Source of the DNA: Myxococcales bacterium 68-20
Lineage (GTDB): Bacteria; Myxococcota_A; Polyangia; Polyangiales; Polyangiaceae
Length of the DNA stretch: 64,000 nt
Direction of reading: 5' to 3'
Assembly (NCBI GenBank): GCA_001899635.1
Contig: MKVQ01000018.1
Location: forward strand, 31,369 to 95,368
Part shown: piece after piece, positions 37,162 to 45,262 of the stretch
Layout: every line of letters starts with the position of its first letter
Position numbering within the stretch: position 1 is the stretch's first letter
Made by a program: the position numbers and the translations under genes
Notes under the pieces: generated by a model
The model's input: the letters and a program-made list of their open reading frames with translations, nothing else
What the model was told of the DNA's origin: nothing
Databases searched by the model: none

Positions 37162-37917
37162 ATGAAGAAGGCTTGGATTGCGGTCATCGCAGCGACGGCT
37201 TCGCTAGGAGTCATCGTGGCGTGCTCGGGCTCTTCGGACGTCGACATCCTGGGGGCGGGGTCGTCGTCGAGCGGCTCCAGCGGGTCGAGCGGCTCGAACG
37301 GTTCGAGCGGTTCGAGCGGCGAAGACGGGGCGGGTGCCTGCCCACCGTGCCCAGCGCCTCCCGATCCGGCGTGCAAGGGAACCGGTGCGTGCAACTGTGG
37401 ACCATGGGTGTGCCCCGACGCAGGATCCGATCCGGTCGATGCCGGCTCCGATGCGGGGGGCGCCTGCACGTGGTCGGCGGGCTCGAATCCGTGTGGGCCC
37501 GGAATGTACTGCGCGGCGAAGAATTGCAAACAGGGCACGTGCGTCGCCGTCGGCACGAATGAGTCCTCGAACCGGAACCCTGTCTGCGGATGCGACGGCG
37601 TCACTTATTGGAACGAGTCCGTCGCCGCGAAGAACGGGATGAGCATCGCGAAGGGCGGCGCGTGCGGGAACGACGGCGCGATCTGCAATGGCATCGTTCC
37701 GTGCCCCAACGGCTCGAAGTGCAATCGTCGCCTGCAGGGCGCAGACGGTTGCCTCGGTGGCAATGCGCAGGGCTCGTGCTGGATGACGCCGTCGACCTGT
37801 CCCGGGGTCCTCGTCGGGACGAAATCACGCGCGTGCGGGGCCCTGACCTGCAACGACGAGTGCAACCTGATCAAGGCCGGGTCGACCTGGTACGTGGACG
37901 GGCTCTGTCCGCAGTGA
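37162..37917 (+). CDS. Lipoprotein with Kazal-like cysteine domains
   Basis: Lipoprotein of 251 aa (VIVAC, Cys21). A Ser/Gly repeat linker (residues 33-53) precedes a Cys-rich region. Residues about 141-171 read PVCGCDGVTYWNES, the Kazal core C-x-C-D-G-x-T-Y, but the cysteine that should follow is Ser (N-E-S). A second domain of about 80 residues has ten cysteines (ICNGIVPCPNGSKC through CNDEC). Such proteins are thought to inhibit serine proteases outside the cell. The position right after a metalloprotease gene is suggestive, but the protease is not a serine type. ATG at 37162 preceded by GGGGGCACCG. Confidence 0.8.
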   Translation: MKKAWIAVIAATASLGVIVACSGSSDVDILGAGSSSSGSSGSSGSNGSSGSSGEDGAGACPPCPAPPDPACKGTGACNCGPWVCPDAGSDPVDAGSDAGGACTWSAGSNPCGPGMYCAAKNCKQGTCVAVGTNESSNRNPVCGCDGVTYWNESVAAKNGMSIAKGGACGNDGAICNGIVPCPNGSKCNRRLQGADGCLGGNAQGSCWMTPSTCPGVLVGTKSRACGALTCNDECNLIKAGSTWYVDGLCPQ

Positions 37918-37950
37918 CGTCGTGATGGCGGCGCTGCGGAGGCAGAGCCG

Positions 37951-39117
37951 CTACTTCATCACGAGCTTCATCACGACCGCGGCGAGGGTTGCGCCCACGA
38001 CGAGGAACGCGACGGCGACGCCGACGAGCAGGCCGAGCGACGGCTGCTTGCTCCGGCTCACCATTCGCGGCAACGGCGACGACTGCGGCGGCCTCGGCGC
38101 GTGGCCATGGGCAGCCTGCATCGCTCCTGCGCCCTGAGCCGGCTCGGCGTTCGCGTTCGGTATCGGCAGCGCGGCCGGCGCCGAGCCCATCATCGGACGC
38201 ATCGCCTGACCGTTCTGGTACGGGGGCACATGCGGGAGCCCGCTCAGGACCGCGCCGAGCGCGTGCGCGAACTCCGCGCCGGAGGCGTAGCGCTCCTCGG
38301 ATCTCTTCGCGAGCGCCTTCTCGAGCACGGTCCAGAGCAGCGGCGGGAACGTCCTGCCCGGGACACGCTCGTTGATCGGCTTCGGCTTCGCCGTCACGTG
38401 GAGCTGGATGTACTCCATCGGGTTCTTTGCCTCGAACGGCAGCTTCCCGGTGAGCACTTCGTAGAGGATGATCGCGAGCGAGTAGATGTCGCTCGCGGGC
38501 GTGAGCGCCTTGCCCTGCGCCTGCTCCGGGCTCATGAACTCCGGCGTGCCGAAGACCATGCCTTCTTGCGTGAGGATGACCGAGCCGGGGCGCATCTCGC
38601 GCTCGGTGACCTTCGCGAGGCCGAAGTCGAGGACCTTGGCGTAGTCCTTCATCCCGCCTTGCTGGCTGAGGAAGATGTTCTCCGGCTTGAGGTCGCGGTG
38701 GATGATCCCCGCGCGATGCGCCTCCTCGAGCGCGTGGCATGCCTGGATCAGGATCGGCACGCCGCGCTCGAGCGACATCGGACCTTCGGCACGAACCGTC
38801 TGGTTGAGGTTCTTGCCCTCGAGGTACTCCATGACGATGTACAGCGAGCCGTCCTCGAGCTCACCGTAAAGGTACACCTTCACCGTATTGGGATGGGTGA
38901 GGTGACTCATCGCGCGCGCCTCGCGGCGGAAGCGTGAGACGAGATCTTTCCGGTTCGCGAGCTTCGGATGGAGGATCTTGACCGCCACCATCCGGTTCAT
39001 CGCCGGCTGGAGCGCCTTGTAGACGGACCCCATCCCGCCCGATCCGATCTTCTGCAGGATCTGGAACTGTCCGTTCAGGATGTCCCTGCCAATGAACGGA
39101 TCCGGCGGACGCGCCAT
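37951..39117 (-). CDS. Transmembrane Ser/Thr protein kinase
   Basis: Hanks-type kinase of 388 aa. GSGGMG loop (residues 25-30), Lys47 in VAVKIL, HRDLKPEN (Asp142), VLDFGLAK (Asp164) and TPEFMSPEQ are intact. The kinase domain ends near 285; a Pro/Ala/His-rich linker leads to a membrane helix (LVGVAVAFLVVGATLAAVV, about 365-385) and a four-residue tail. There is no external sensor, so regulation is probably through partners. It diverges from pgeF across 60 bp, so the two promoters overlap. Confidence 0.94.
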   Translation of the reverse strand: MARPPDPFIGRDILNGQFQILQKIGSGGMGSVYKALQPAMNRMVAVKILHPKLANRKDLVSRFRREARAMSHLTHPNTVKVYLYGELEDGSLYIVMEYLEGKNLNQTVRAEGPMSLERGVPILIQACHALEEAHRAGIIHRDLKPENIFLSQQGGMKDYAKVLDFGLAKVTEREMRPGSVILTQEGMVFGTPEFMSPEQAQGKALTPASDIYSLAIILYEVLTGKLPFEAKNPMEYIQLHVTAKPKPINERVPGRTFPPLLWTVLEKALAKRSEERYASGAEFAHALGAVLSGLPHVPPYQNGQAMRPMMGSAPAALPIPNANAEPAQGAGAMQAAHGHAPRPPQSSPLPRMVSRSKQPSLGLLVGVAVAFLVVGATLAAVVMKLVMK

Positions 39118-39177
39118 CGCGAGTACCGTGATATCACGAAGGGCGGTCACAGGTCTTTTCGGCCGCGAGCTTCGACC

Positions 39178-39951
39178 ATGATGCTTCCGCTCCTCACGTC
39201 GAAGGCGCTCACCCAGGCTGGCTTCGCGCACGGGTTCACGACGCGGCTCGGCGGGGTGAGCCTGCCGCCGTTCGATTCCCTGGACTTCGCCGTTCTGCGC
39301 GATCCGGCGCTTCTCCGCGAGAATCAGGGCCGCCTTGCGAGCGCCGTGGGGTTCGACCCAGGCCTGTTTCATCAGGCGATGCAGGTCCACGGGGCGGCTC
39401 TCCTCGTCGCCGGAGGCGACCCGAAGGCTACGCTCGCGCTCGAGGCCGATGCGCTGGCCGCCGAGCCAGGCACCAATCATGCCGTCGCGGTGAGGGTCGC
39501 GGACTGCGTCCCGGTCTTGATCGCCGATCCGGGGAGCGGGCGTGTCGTTGCGGCTCATGCCGGATGGCGAGGGATCGAGGCTGGCGTCATTCGTGAGAGC
39601 GTCCGCCATCTCGCGTCGAACGGCGGCTCTGCCGAGGCAATGATCGCGGCGATCGGCCCGAGCATCGGTCCGTGCTGCTTCGAGGTCGGAGGGGACGTCG
39701 GCGAGCGCATCGCGAAGGCCTCGAGCGACGACGTGATCGTCCGGCGCGCGGGCGAGAAGGCGTTCGTCGATCTACGGCTGGCCGTTCGCGAGCAGCTCCG
39801 TGGGCTCGCGCTTGCCGACGACGCGATCGACGACGTGCCCGGGCGCGGCCCGGAGGGGTGCACCCGATGCGACCGCGAGCGCTTCTACTCGTACCGTCGT
39901 GATGGCGACGCGAGTGGACGCTTGCTCGGCGTGATCGTCGCTCGCGGGTGA
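39178..39951 (+). CDS. pgeF: Laccase-domain protein PgeF/YfiH
   Basis: Zinc-dependent purine nucleoside/peptidoglycan-editing family protein of 257 aa. The metal ligands His71 (MQVHG), Cys110 (VADCVP) and His127 (AAHAGWRG) are present, with GFTTRLGGVS at the N-terminus and IGPSIGPCCFEVG downstream. E. coli PgeF removes L-Ser-containing muropeptide errors, while homologues have adenosine deaminase/phosphorylase activity (family knowledge). Either ATG at 39178 or 39181 can serve as the start. Confidence 0.92.
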   Translation: MMLPLLTSKALTQAGFAHGFTTRLGGVSLPPFDSLDFAVLRDPALLRENQGRLASAVGFDPGLFHQAMQVHGAALLVAGGDPKATLALEADALAAEPGTNHAVAVRVADCVPVLIADPGSGRVVAAHAGWRGIEAGVIRESVRHLASNGGSAEAMIAAIGPSIGPCCFEVGGDVGERIAKASSDDVIVRRAGEKAFVDLRLAVREQLRGLALADDAIDDVPGRGPEGCTRCDRERFYSYRRDGDASGRLLGVIVARG

Positions 39952-39978
39952 GCTCGCGTCACGCGGCGCTGCTGCTCG

Positions 39979-40650
39979 TCAATCCGGCAGCGCGGCGGGA
40001 TCGGCGAGCAGCGCTCCCGTGAAGCGCGTTCGGAGGTAGAAGCCGCGCGGGACCGTCGCGATCGCCTCACCCTCGGAGCCCCACGCGAGCGTGCGCACGC
40101 TCCCATCGCGCGCCTTGGGCCTCACCTGGAGCCAGCGACCGCGATGCGCCGTCAGCTCTTCGATGCGCCCTACGCCGATCAGGCCGACGACGTCGTCGAA
40201 GTCCGCGCGCAGGATGTCGTCCTGCTCGCTCGTCGGGCTCCAGAGCACCGGCGCGCCGACGACACGCTCCTGCCAGGCGATCTTGTGAGCGCCGACGAGC
40301 GGGACGAAGAGCACGCGTGCGAGCTTCGCGCGGACCCAGGATGTCTCCCATTCCTGGAGCTCGGCGTCCGCGAGCGAGAGCGTGCAGACGTAGGTCGACT
40401 CGAGCGGCGTACCCTCTGCGGTCACCGGGATCGTCTTCAGCTCCACCCCGAGGTCGGGGAAGTCGAGCACCTGCGACGAGCCTCCCGTGGCCCCGAGCGC
40501 GCGCTCGAGCGTCTCGCCGGCGGAGCCCTTCGTCCGCACGGGATCCGCGCTCGCCGCGAGCCCGAGGTCGCGGAGCACCGCGCCGACGGCAGAGCCCGTG
40601 AGAGCGCGCGCGCGTTCGAGGAGCTCGTCGATCGAGGCAGGCGGCATCAT
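39979..40650 (-). CDS. mutH: DNA mismatch repair endonuclease MutH
   Basis: Restriction-endonuclease-fold nickase of 223 aa. It aligns along its length to E. coli MutH (229 aa): the active-site residues Glu49, Asp63, Glu70 and Lys72 lie in TLERALGATG and DFPDLGVELKTIPV, and further matches include STYVCTLSLAD, WETSWVRAKLARVLFVPL, VGAPVLWSP and the C-terminal LPRGFYLRTRFTGALL. MutH nicks the unmethylated strand at hemimethylated GATC when activated by MutS/MutL. MutH is generally restricted to Dam-containing gammaproteobacteria, so presence here is notable. The 74-bp gap separates it from a divergent methyltransferase-like gene. Confidence 0.95.
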   Translation of the reverse strand: MMPPASIDELLERARALTGSAVGAVLRDLGLAASADPVRTKGSAGETLERALGATGGSSQVLDFPDLGVELKTIPVTAEGTPLESTYVCTLSLADAELQEWETSWVRAKLARVLFVPLVGAHKIAWQERVVGAPVLWSPTSEQDDILRADFDDVVGLIGVGRIEELTAHRGRWLQVRPKARDGSVRTLAWGSEGEAIATVPRGFYLRTRFTGALLADPAALPD

Positions 40651-40724
40651 CGTCGCGCTCGATTGCCAGGGCCGGCCGCGCGCGGCAAGCCCTGCGCGTG
40701 GGCCGACTCCCGTACAATGCGCCG

Positions 40725-41435
40725 ATGCCTGGTCCCGATCCGCTGACGAACGACGTGCCTGGATGCGAGCCCGATCCCGTGGCGAGGGGAGGGCGCCGCG
40801 TGGTCGTCCAGGCCGAGGCGCTGGCGTGGATGGACGCGAACGCGCCCGACCCTGCGGCGAGCGTGATCACCTCGCTGCCCGACCTCAGCGAGCTCGCGCT
40901 CGACCTCGACGGATGGCGCGCGTGGTTCATCGCCGCGGCTCGCCGCGTGATCCGCTGGGTGCCGCCGAGCGGCGTCGCGATCTTCTACCAGAGCGACATC
41001 CGCCATGGCGGCGTGTGGATCGACAAGGGCTACCTCGTGATGCGCGCAGCGGAGGAGGAGCGCGCGATCGTGCTCTGGCACAAGATCGTCTGCCGCCGCC
41101 CGCCGGGGACGATCGCGTTCGGCCGCCCGAGCTACTCGCACATGATCTGCGTGACGCGCACGCCGCGTGCGCCGATGCGGAAGCCCGGACCCGACGTCCT
41201 CCCCGACGCCGGCTTCGCGCCGTGGAGCCGCGCGATGGGCGTCGCTGCGTGCGAGGTTGCGTGTCGCTTCCTCCTCGAGGAGACAAGGGCCCGCGTGGTG
41301 GTCGATCCGTTCTGCGGTCGCGGGACGGTGCTCGCCGTCGCCAACGAGATGGGGCTCGACGCGCTCGGTGTCGACATCGGCACGAAGCGTTGTCGGGCCG
41401 CCCGTTCGCTGACGCTCGACCGTCGGTCCGAGTGA
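40725..41435 (+). CDS. Predicted SAM-dependent DNA methyltransferase
   Basis: Protein of 236 aa. The motif order is permuted: catalytic-type motif ITSLPDLSE (residues 48-56) comes first, and the SAM-binding motif VVVDPFCGRGTVLAV (191-205) with VDIGTKRC after it comes near the C-terminus, as in beta-class amino-methyltransferases. The catalytic tetrapeptide is SLPD rather than the usual DPPY/SPPY. The middle (FYQSDIRHGG, HKIVCRRPPGTIAFGRPSYSHM) is typical of this uncharacterised family. DNA is the most likely target, but RNA cannot be excluded. It diverges from mutH. Confidence 0.75.
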   Translation: MPGPDPLTNDVPGCEPDPVARGGRRVVVQAEALAWMDANAPDPAASVITSLPDLSELALDLDGWRAWFIAAARRVIRWVPPSGVAIFYQSDIRHGGVWIDKGYLVMRAAEEERAIVLWHKIVCRRPPGTIAFGRPSYSHMICVTRTPRAPMRKPGPDVLPDAGFAPWSRAMGVAACEVACRFLLEETRARVVVDPFCGRGTVLAVANEMGLDALGVDIGTKRCRAARSLTLDRRSE

Positions 41436-41456
41436 CCGGCCGAGCCGTGGTCACTC
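41430..41456. repeat. Inverted repeat spanning two convergent stop codons
   Basis: Perfect 8-bp arms GAGTGACC (41430-41437) and GGTCACTC (41449-41456). The stops of the methyltransferase and the convergent lipoprotein are in the arms. No T-run follows, so it is at best a weak bidirectional terminator. Confidence 0.4.
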
Positions 41457-42470
41457 CTTCGCCGGATGCACCTCGCGCCATCGCGCTGCATACCTCGCGG
41501 CGAAGGCATCGAGCGGCTCCGCGCGCGCGCCTCGCCATTCCTTTGCGAGCCACTCGAGCATCGAGAGCTCGACCGCCTCGGCCGAGCGTCGATGGACGGA
41601 ACGGTGTTTCGGCTCCCACCCCGTGACGATCGTCGCGGCGGAGTGGATGATCAGGAGCGACCACGCTCGCTCTCCGTCGTGTGGGCCGAGCTCGCGAACG
41701 AGCGTGTCGTGGAGGGGACCGGCGAGCGCCGCGTCCTCGCCCTGCACCGCGGAGAGCGCGTGCACGAGCAAGCAGTCGAGGATGCGCGCCTGGTCGACGC
41801 CCTCGTCCGGACCGCGACCGGTGGCCCGATCGCGGAAGAAGCAGCGTCCTCGCGTCGAGAGGGCGACGGGAGCGAGCGCCGCGCGACCGACGGGCGGCGC
41901 CTCCGAGACGACGCTGATCGGTACCGGGTGATCGGGCCACGTGAGGCCGAGGTCGCTCGCTGCGCGGGTGAAGATCGCGTCGGCGGCGGGCCCGATCGCG
42001 CCGAGGACGGCGCGGCTGGCCTCGAGCCCGACCCAGGCGGCGGATGCTCGGTCCGCCCACGTCCGGGCCACGAAATGCGGCAGGGCTCGATCGTACGCGT
42101 GTCCGAAGCCCTCGGAGGCCACGGCTGTGCTCGAGCAGTGGTCGTCCGCGCAGGCCGAGAGGGCGCGTGCCGTTCGCTCGAGGAGCAGGTCGTCGTCGTC
42201 GTCCCGGAGCGAGCGGGCGTAGGCCAGTCGGGCAGTCTCGAGCGCCGGATCCACCTCCGCGCCGGTGCGAGCGGCGGTCGCGAGCCAGGCGTGCAGCTCG
42301 ACGTAGGCGGTCACCTGGAGCGAAATGCGGCCCTCCCTGACCATGAGGGCGCGCGCCGGAGGGCCCGGAGGCGGAGGGAGCGGCGGGCGCTGTGCGCACG
42401 ACGCAGCGCAGAAAGCGGCCACTGCGAGCGTCAGGAGGGTTGTCGTGCTTGCGCGAATGCCGTGCCGCAT
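41451..42470 (-). CDS. Lipoprotein, unknown
   Basis: Lipoprotein of 339 aa with lipobox CAASC (Cys25) and a Pro-rich linker (QRPPLPPPPGPP). The mature region is helical, with a run of Asp (DDDDD) near residue 90, paired cysteines (SACADDHC) and GRCFFRDRATGRG. No catalytic motif recognised. Its ATG and that of the cbs gene are only 16 bp apart and divergent, so promoters must lie inside the neighbouring coding regions or overlap. Confidence 0.78.
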   Translation of the reverse strand: MRHGIRASTTTLLTLAVAAFCAASCAQRPPLPPPPGPPARALMVREGRISLQVTAYVELHAWLATAARTGAEVDPALETARLAYARSLRDDDDDLLLERTARALSACADDHCSSTAVASEGFGHAYDRALPHFVARTWADRASAAWVGLEASRAVLGAIGPAADAIFTRAASDLGLTWPDHPVPISVVSEAPPVGRAALAPVALSTRGRCFFRDRATGRGPDEGVDQARILDCLLVHALSAVQGEDAALAGPLHDTLVRELGPHDGERAWSLLIIHSAATIVTGWEPKHRSVHRRSAEAVELSMLEWLAKEWRGARAEPLDAFAARYAARWREVHPAKE

Positions 42471-42486
42471 CGTATGCCCGTCTCCC

Positions 42487-43977
42487 ATGATGCAAGGCGC
42501 TCTCGAAGACATCACCAAGGCCGTGGGCAACACGCCGATCGTTCGACTCAACAAGGTGACGAAGGGACTTCCGCCCGGCATCGAAATTTACGTCAAGTGC
42601 GAGTACCTGAACCCCGGAGGCAGCCACAAGGACCGGCTCGCCTGGAACCTCCTCCGTAGGGCCGAGGAAGCGGGCCTCAAGCCCGGCGGCACGATCGTCG
42701 AGGCCACCAGCGGCAACACCGGCGCCTCGCTCGCGCTCCTGGCCACCATCCGTGGCTACAAGTGCATCTTCGTGATGCCCGACAAGATGAGCCAGGAGAA
42801 GGTCGCGAACCTCCGCGCGTTCGGCGCGAAGGTCGTGCTGTGCCCCACGGCCGTCGATGCGGACGACCCGCGCAGCTACTACAAGGTCTCGCGTCGCATC
42901 GCCGACGAGACGCCGAACTCGTTCTACGCGAACCAGTACCACAACCCCGCCAACCCCGAGGCGCACTACCTCTGGACGGGACCGGAGATCTGGAAGCAGA
43001 CGAAGGGCGACTTCGACGCGTTCGTCGCGGGCCTCGGCACCGGCGGCACCGTCAGCGGCACGGGCAAGTACCTGAAGGAGAAGAAGCCGGAGATCACGAT
43101 CGTCGGCGTCGATCCGGTCGGCTCGCTCTATTACGACTTCGTCAAGACGGGCCGGGTCACGAAGCCGTTCTCGTACAAGGTCGAGGGCATCGGCGAGGAC
43201 TTCTTCCCGTCGACGATGAACCTCAAGATCCTCGACGACATCATCCGCGTCGACGACAAGGAGTGCTTCCTCATGACCCGCGCGATGACGCGCGAAGAGG
43301 GCCTCTTCGTCGGCGGCTCCGGCGGCGCGGCCGTCGCGGGCGCGATCAAGTGGGCGAAGACCTTCGGTCCGCGCATGCTCGCGGCGAAGAAGGGCAAGGG
43401 CCCGATCAAGATCCTCGTCTTCCTCTGCGACGGCGGAACGAAGTACGTGTCGAAGATCTTCAACGACGAGTGGATGCGCGAGAACGGCTTCCTCGACGAG
43501 GAGCCGGGCATCGGGACCGTCGCGGACATCCTCCACCTCCGCAACAAGCGCAAGATCGTCACCACGACCTCGAGCGCGAAGGTGAAGGACGTCATCTCGA
43601 CGCTGAAGGAGCTCGGCATCAGTCAGCTCCCCGTCGTCGACAAGGGCAAGCTGAAGGGCATCATCAGCGAGGTCGATCTCCTCCGCCACATGGTCTCGGG
43701 ACCGAAGACGGCGAATGCGTCGATCGCGTCGCTCCTCGAGAGCGACTACGCCACCGTGACGCCCGACACGAAGATCGAGCTGCTCCAGGGCGTGCTCGCG
43801 GACGCGCGTGCGGCGATCGTCACCGAGCGCGACTCCGTCGTCGGCATCGTCACGAAGATCGACCTCATCGAATACCTCGCGAAGAAGAGCGCCGAGGTGC
43901 CGGTCGCGAAGGGCAAGGCGCCGAAGAAGAAGGTGGCCGTCAAGAAGGCCAACGGCGCGCGCGAGCGCCGCGCCTAG
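42487..43977 (+). CDS. Cystathionine beta-synthase with CBS domain pair
   Basis: PLP enzyme of 496 aa. The fold II catalytic domain (residues 1-330) has the PLP lysine in GGSHKDR (Lys48), the phosphate/substrate loop TSGNTGAS, and GLGTGGTVSGTGKYL. From about residue 360 come two CBS domains (DVISTLKELGISQLPVVD and later TPDTKIELLQGVLADA), known to bind adenosyl ligands such as SAM. A Lys/Ala-rich tail of about 30 residues follows. Reaction: serine plus homocysteine to cystathionine, or O-acetylserine-type chemistry. An intrinsic terminator follows 25 bp downstream. The start at 42487 is one of two adjacent ATGs. Confidence 0.92.
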   Translation: MMQGALEDITKAVGNTPIVRLNKVTKGLPPGIEIYVKCEYLNPGGSHKDRLAWNLLRRAEEAGLKPGGTIVEATSGNTGASLALLATIRGYKCIFVMPDKMSQEKVANLRAFGAKVVLCPTAVDADDPRSYYKVSRRIADETPNSFYANQYHNPANPEAHYLWTGPEIWKQTKGDFDAFVAGLGTGGTVSGTGKYLKEKKPEITIVGVDPVGSLYYDFVKTGRVTKPFSYKVEGIGEDFFPSTMNLKILDDIIRVDDKECFLMTRAMTREEGLFVGGSGGAAVAGAIKWAKTFGPRMLAAKKGKGPIKILVFLCDGGTKYVSKIFNDEWMRENGFLDEEPGIGTVADILHLRNKRKIVTTTSSAKVKDVISTLKELGISQLPVVDKGKLKGIISEVDLLRHMVSGPKTANASIASLLESDYATVTPDTKIELLQGVLADARAAIVTERDSVVGIVTKIDLIEYLAKKSAEVPVAKGKAPKKKVAVKKANGARERRA

Positions 43978-44001
43978 GCACCGGCTTCGACGCAACGAGA
44001 A

Positions 44002-44038
44002 CGGGAGGCGGCGAGGATCTCGCCGCTTCTCGCGTTTT
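44002..44038 (+). terminator. Intrinsic terminator after cystathionine beta-synthase gene
   Basis: A 14-bp stem (44002-44015 and 44019-44032, two G-U pairs) with a GAT loop is followed by CGTTTTGT. It is the best rho-independent terminator in the window and matches the end of the gene by 25 bp. Confidence 0.75.
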
Positions 44039-44123
44039 GTGGGGGCTGGAGGTCACAGCGACACGCGGCGGATGAGCCGCGTCCCCGCACCATCTCTTTG
44101 AGGCTTCGTCGCGCCCCCTCGTG

Positions 44124-44174
44124 CCGGACCTGGTGTAGAAGCTCAGCAGTCCGTAGCTGAAGCACCAGATCCGG
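44124..44174 (+). promoter_or_regulatory. Large leader hairpin before lipoprotein gene
   Basis: Outer arms of 12 nt (44124-44135 and 44163-44174, 11 of 12 paired) enclose an inner 5-bp stem CTCAGC/GCTGA, giving a 51-nt two-tier hairpin that ends 8 nt before the ATG at 44183. There is no T-run, so it is not a terminator; it is more likely a leader regulatory element or mobile-element-like repeat. Confidence 0.5.
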
Positions 44175-44182
44175 GGTTCACG

Positions 44183-45235
44183 ATGCTCCTTTCGTCGAAG
44201 ATGCGTGTTGGGCTCATCGTCGCCGGCTCCGTCGCTGCGCTCGTCCTCGCGTGTGGCTCGGAGACGGGCAGCGAGTTCGATCCGAACGGTGGGGCCTCGT
44301 CCGGATCCATGCAAGACGGGAGCTTCGGCTCCTCGAGCGGCGACCTGCCCGACGCGGATCTCTACGCGAACGATCCTCCGCCCAAGTGGTGCGGGCCCGG
44401 CGGCGATCCGGCACCCCCACCGCCCGGCGGGACCGAGGAGTGCCCCGACGACAAGAACAAGCCCGGGTGCGGCTGCACGACGGCTCGCGAGAAGGCTGCG
44501 TGCTGGACGGGCCTCCGCAAGCACCGCAACCTCGGGATCTGCAAGGACGGCCAGACGACCTGCACCCGGAGGAACGAGAACTCGCTCGAGTGGGGGCCGT
44601 GCGAGGGTGAGGTCCTTCCGGCGCCCGGCGCGACGAAGGGCAAAGAGGCGTGCGGCTGCTTCTCCGCGGGCCAGTGGAAGATCGCCAACCTGTCTCCTTG
44701 CACCATGACGTTCACGGACGGGAGCGGCACGAAGGTCAACGCCGTCTCCACGATCCTCGATGGCAACACGTCGAAGTGCCCTGATCAGAACCCGCCCACC
44801 GCGGCGCCCGCGCAGGCCTGGTCGACCAACACGCTCAACGTCGACTGCGCGGGGCACTTCAAGCTGTGTCTCCGCATTCGACAGGGGGTCTTCGAGACGC
44901 CGAGCTCGAACGACTGCGTGCTCGCCGAGGTCTGCGCCGAGAGCGACTACAAGACGGCGAACGTCGAGCAGGCCTGGCCGGATCTCCCGGGCTGGCTCGG
45001 CAAGGACCCCGCGTGCGCGAAGAAGTGGAGCGACGTGCCCGACTCCACGAGCGCCGGCTACGCCGAGATGATCGTCAAAGGGCAGTCCGTACGCTGCGAC
45101 GCCATCGACGATGGCAAGGGCGGCGACCTCGTGTTCAACCGCGTGAAGTACTGCCCGCGGGCCTGCAATCAGTCGGCGAACGCGAACCTCCCCGAGTGCG
45201 TGAGCTGCCAGCAGAGCGGCCAGGGGCAGTTCTAA
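44183..45235 (+). CDS. Cysteine-rich lipoprotein, unknown
   Basis: Lipoprotein of 350 aa (LVLAC, Cys24) with an acidic Ser/Gly linker. Mature part has about 20 cysteines in several clusters, including GCGCTTAREKAACWTG, the CTRRNENSLEWGPCEG block, CGCFSAGQWKIA and SCQQSGQG at the end. The Cys-rich spacing resembles repeats of small disulfide domains in myxobacterial secreted proteins; no named family recognised. The start at 44183 follows the hairpin directly; an in-frame ATG at 44201 is an alternative. It is convergent with the FIST gene. Confidence 0.78.
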   Translation: MLLSSKMRVGLIVAGSVAALVLACGSETGSEFDPNGGASSGSMQDGSFGSSSGDLPDADLYANDPPPKWCGPGGDPAPPPPGGTEECPDDKNKPGCGCTTAREKAACWTGLRKHRNLGICKDGQTTCTRRNENSLEWGPCEGEVLPAPGATKGKEACGCFSAGQWKIANLSPCTMTFTDGSGTKVNAVSTILDGNTSKCPDQNPPTAAPAQAWSTNTLNVDCAGHFKLCLRIRQGVFETPSSNDCVLAEVCAESDYKTANVEQAWPDLPGWLGKDPACAKKWSDVPDSTSAGYAEMIVKGQSVRCDAIDDGKGGDLVFNRVKYCPRACNQSANANLPECVSCQQSGQGQF

Positions 45236-45246
45236 CCGTGCGCGCC

Positions 45247-45262
45247 GGTGAGCGTGCTCACC
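45247..45262. repeat. Inverted repeat in convergent intergenic gap
   Basis: GGTGAGC-GT-GCTCACC, a perfect 7-bp inverted repeat with a 2-nt centre, lying between the convergent lipoprotein and FIST genes and overlapping the FIST stop. Without T-runs its terminator role is weak. Confidence 0.4.

Noticed and set aside
40927-43995. Very long open frame on the minus strand across the methyltransferase, lipoprotein and cystathionine beta-synthase genes
   Set aside because: Its composition is Arg/Glu/Asp-rich shadow sequence without domains; the opposite-strand and other-frame genes explain the openness in GC-rich DNA.
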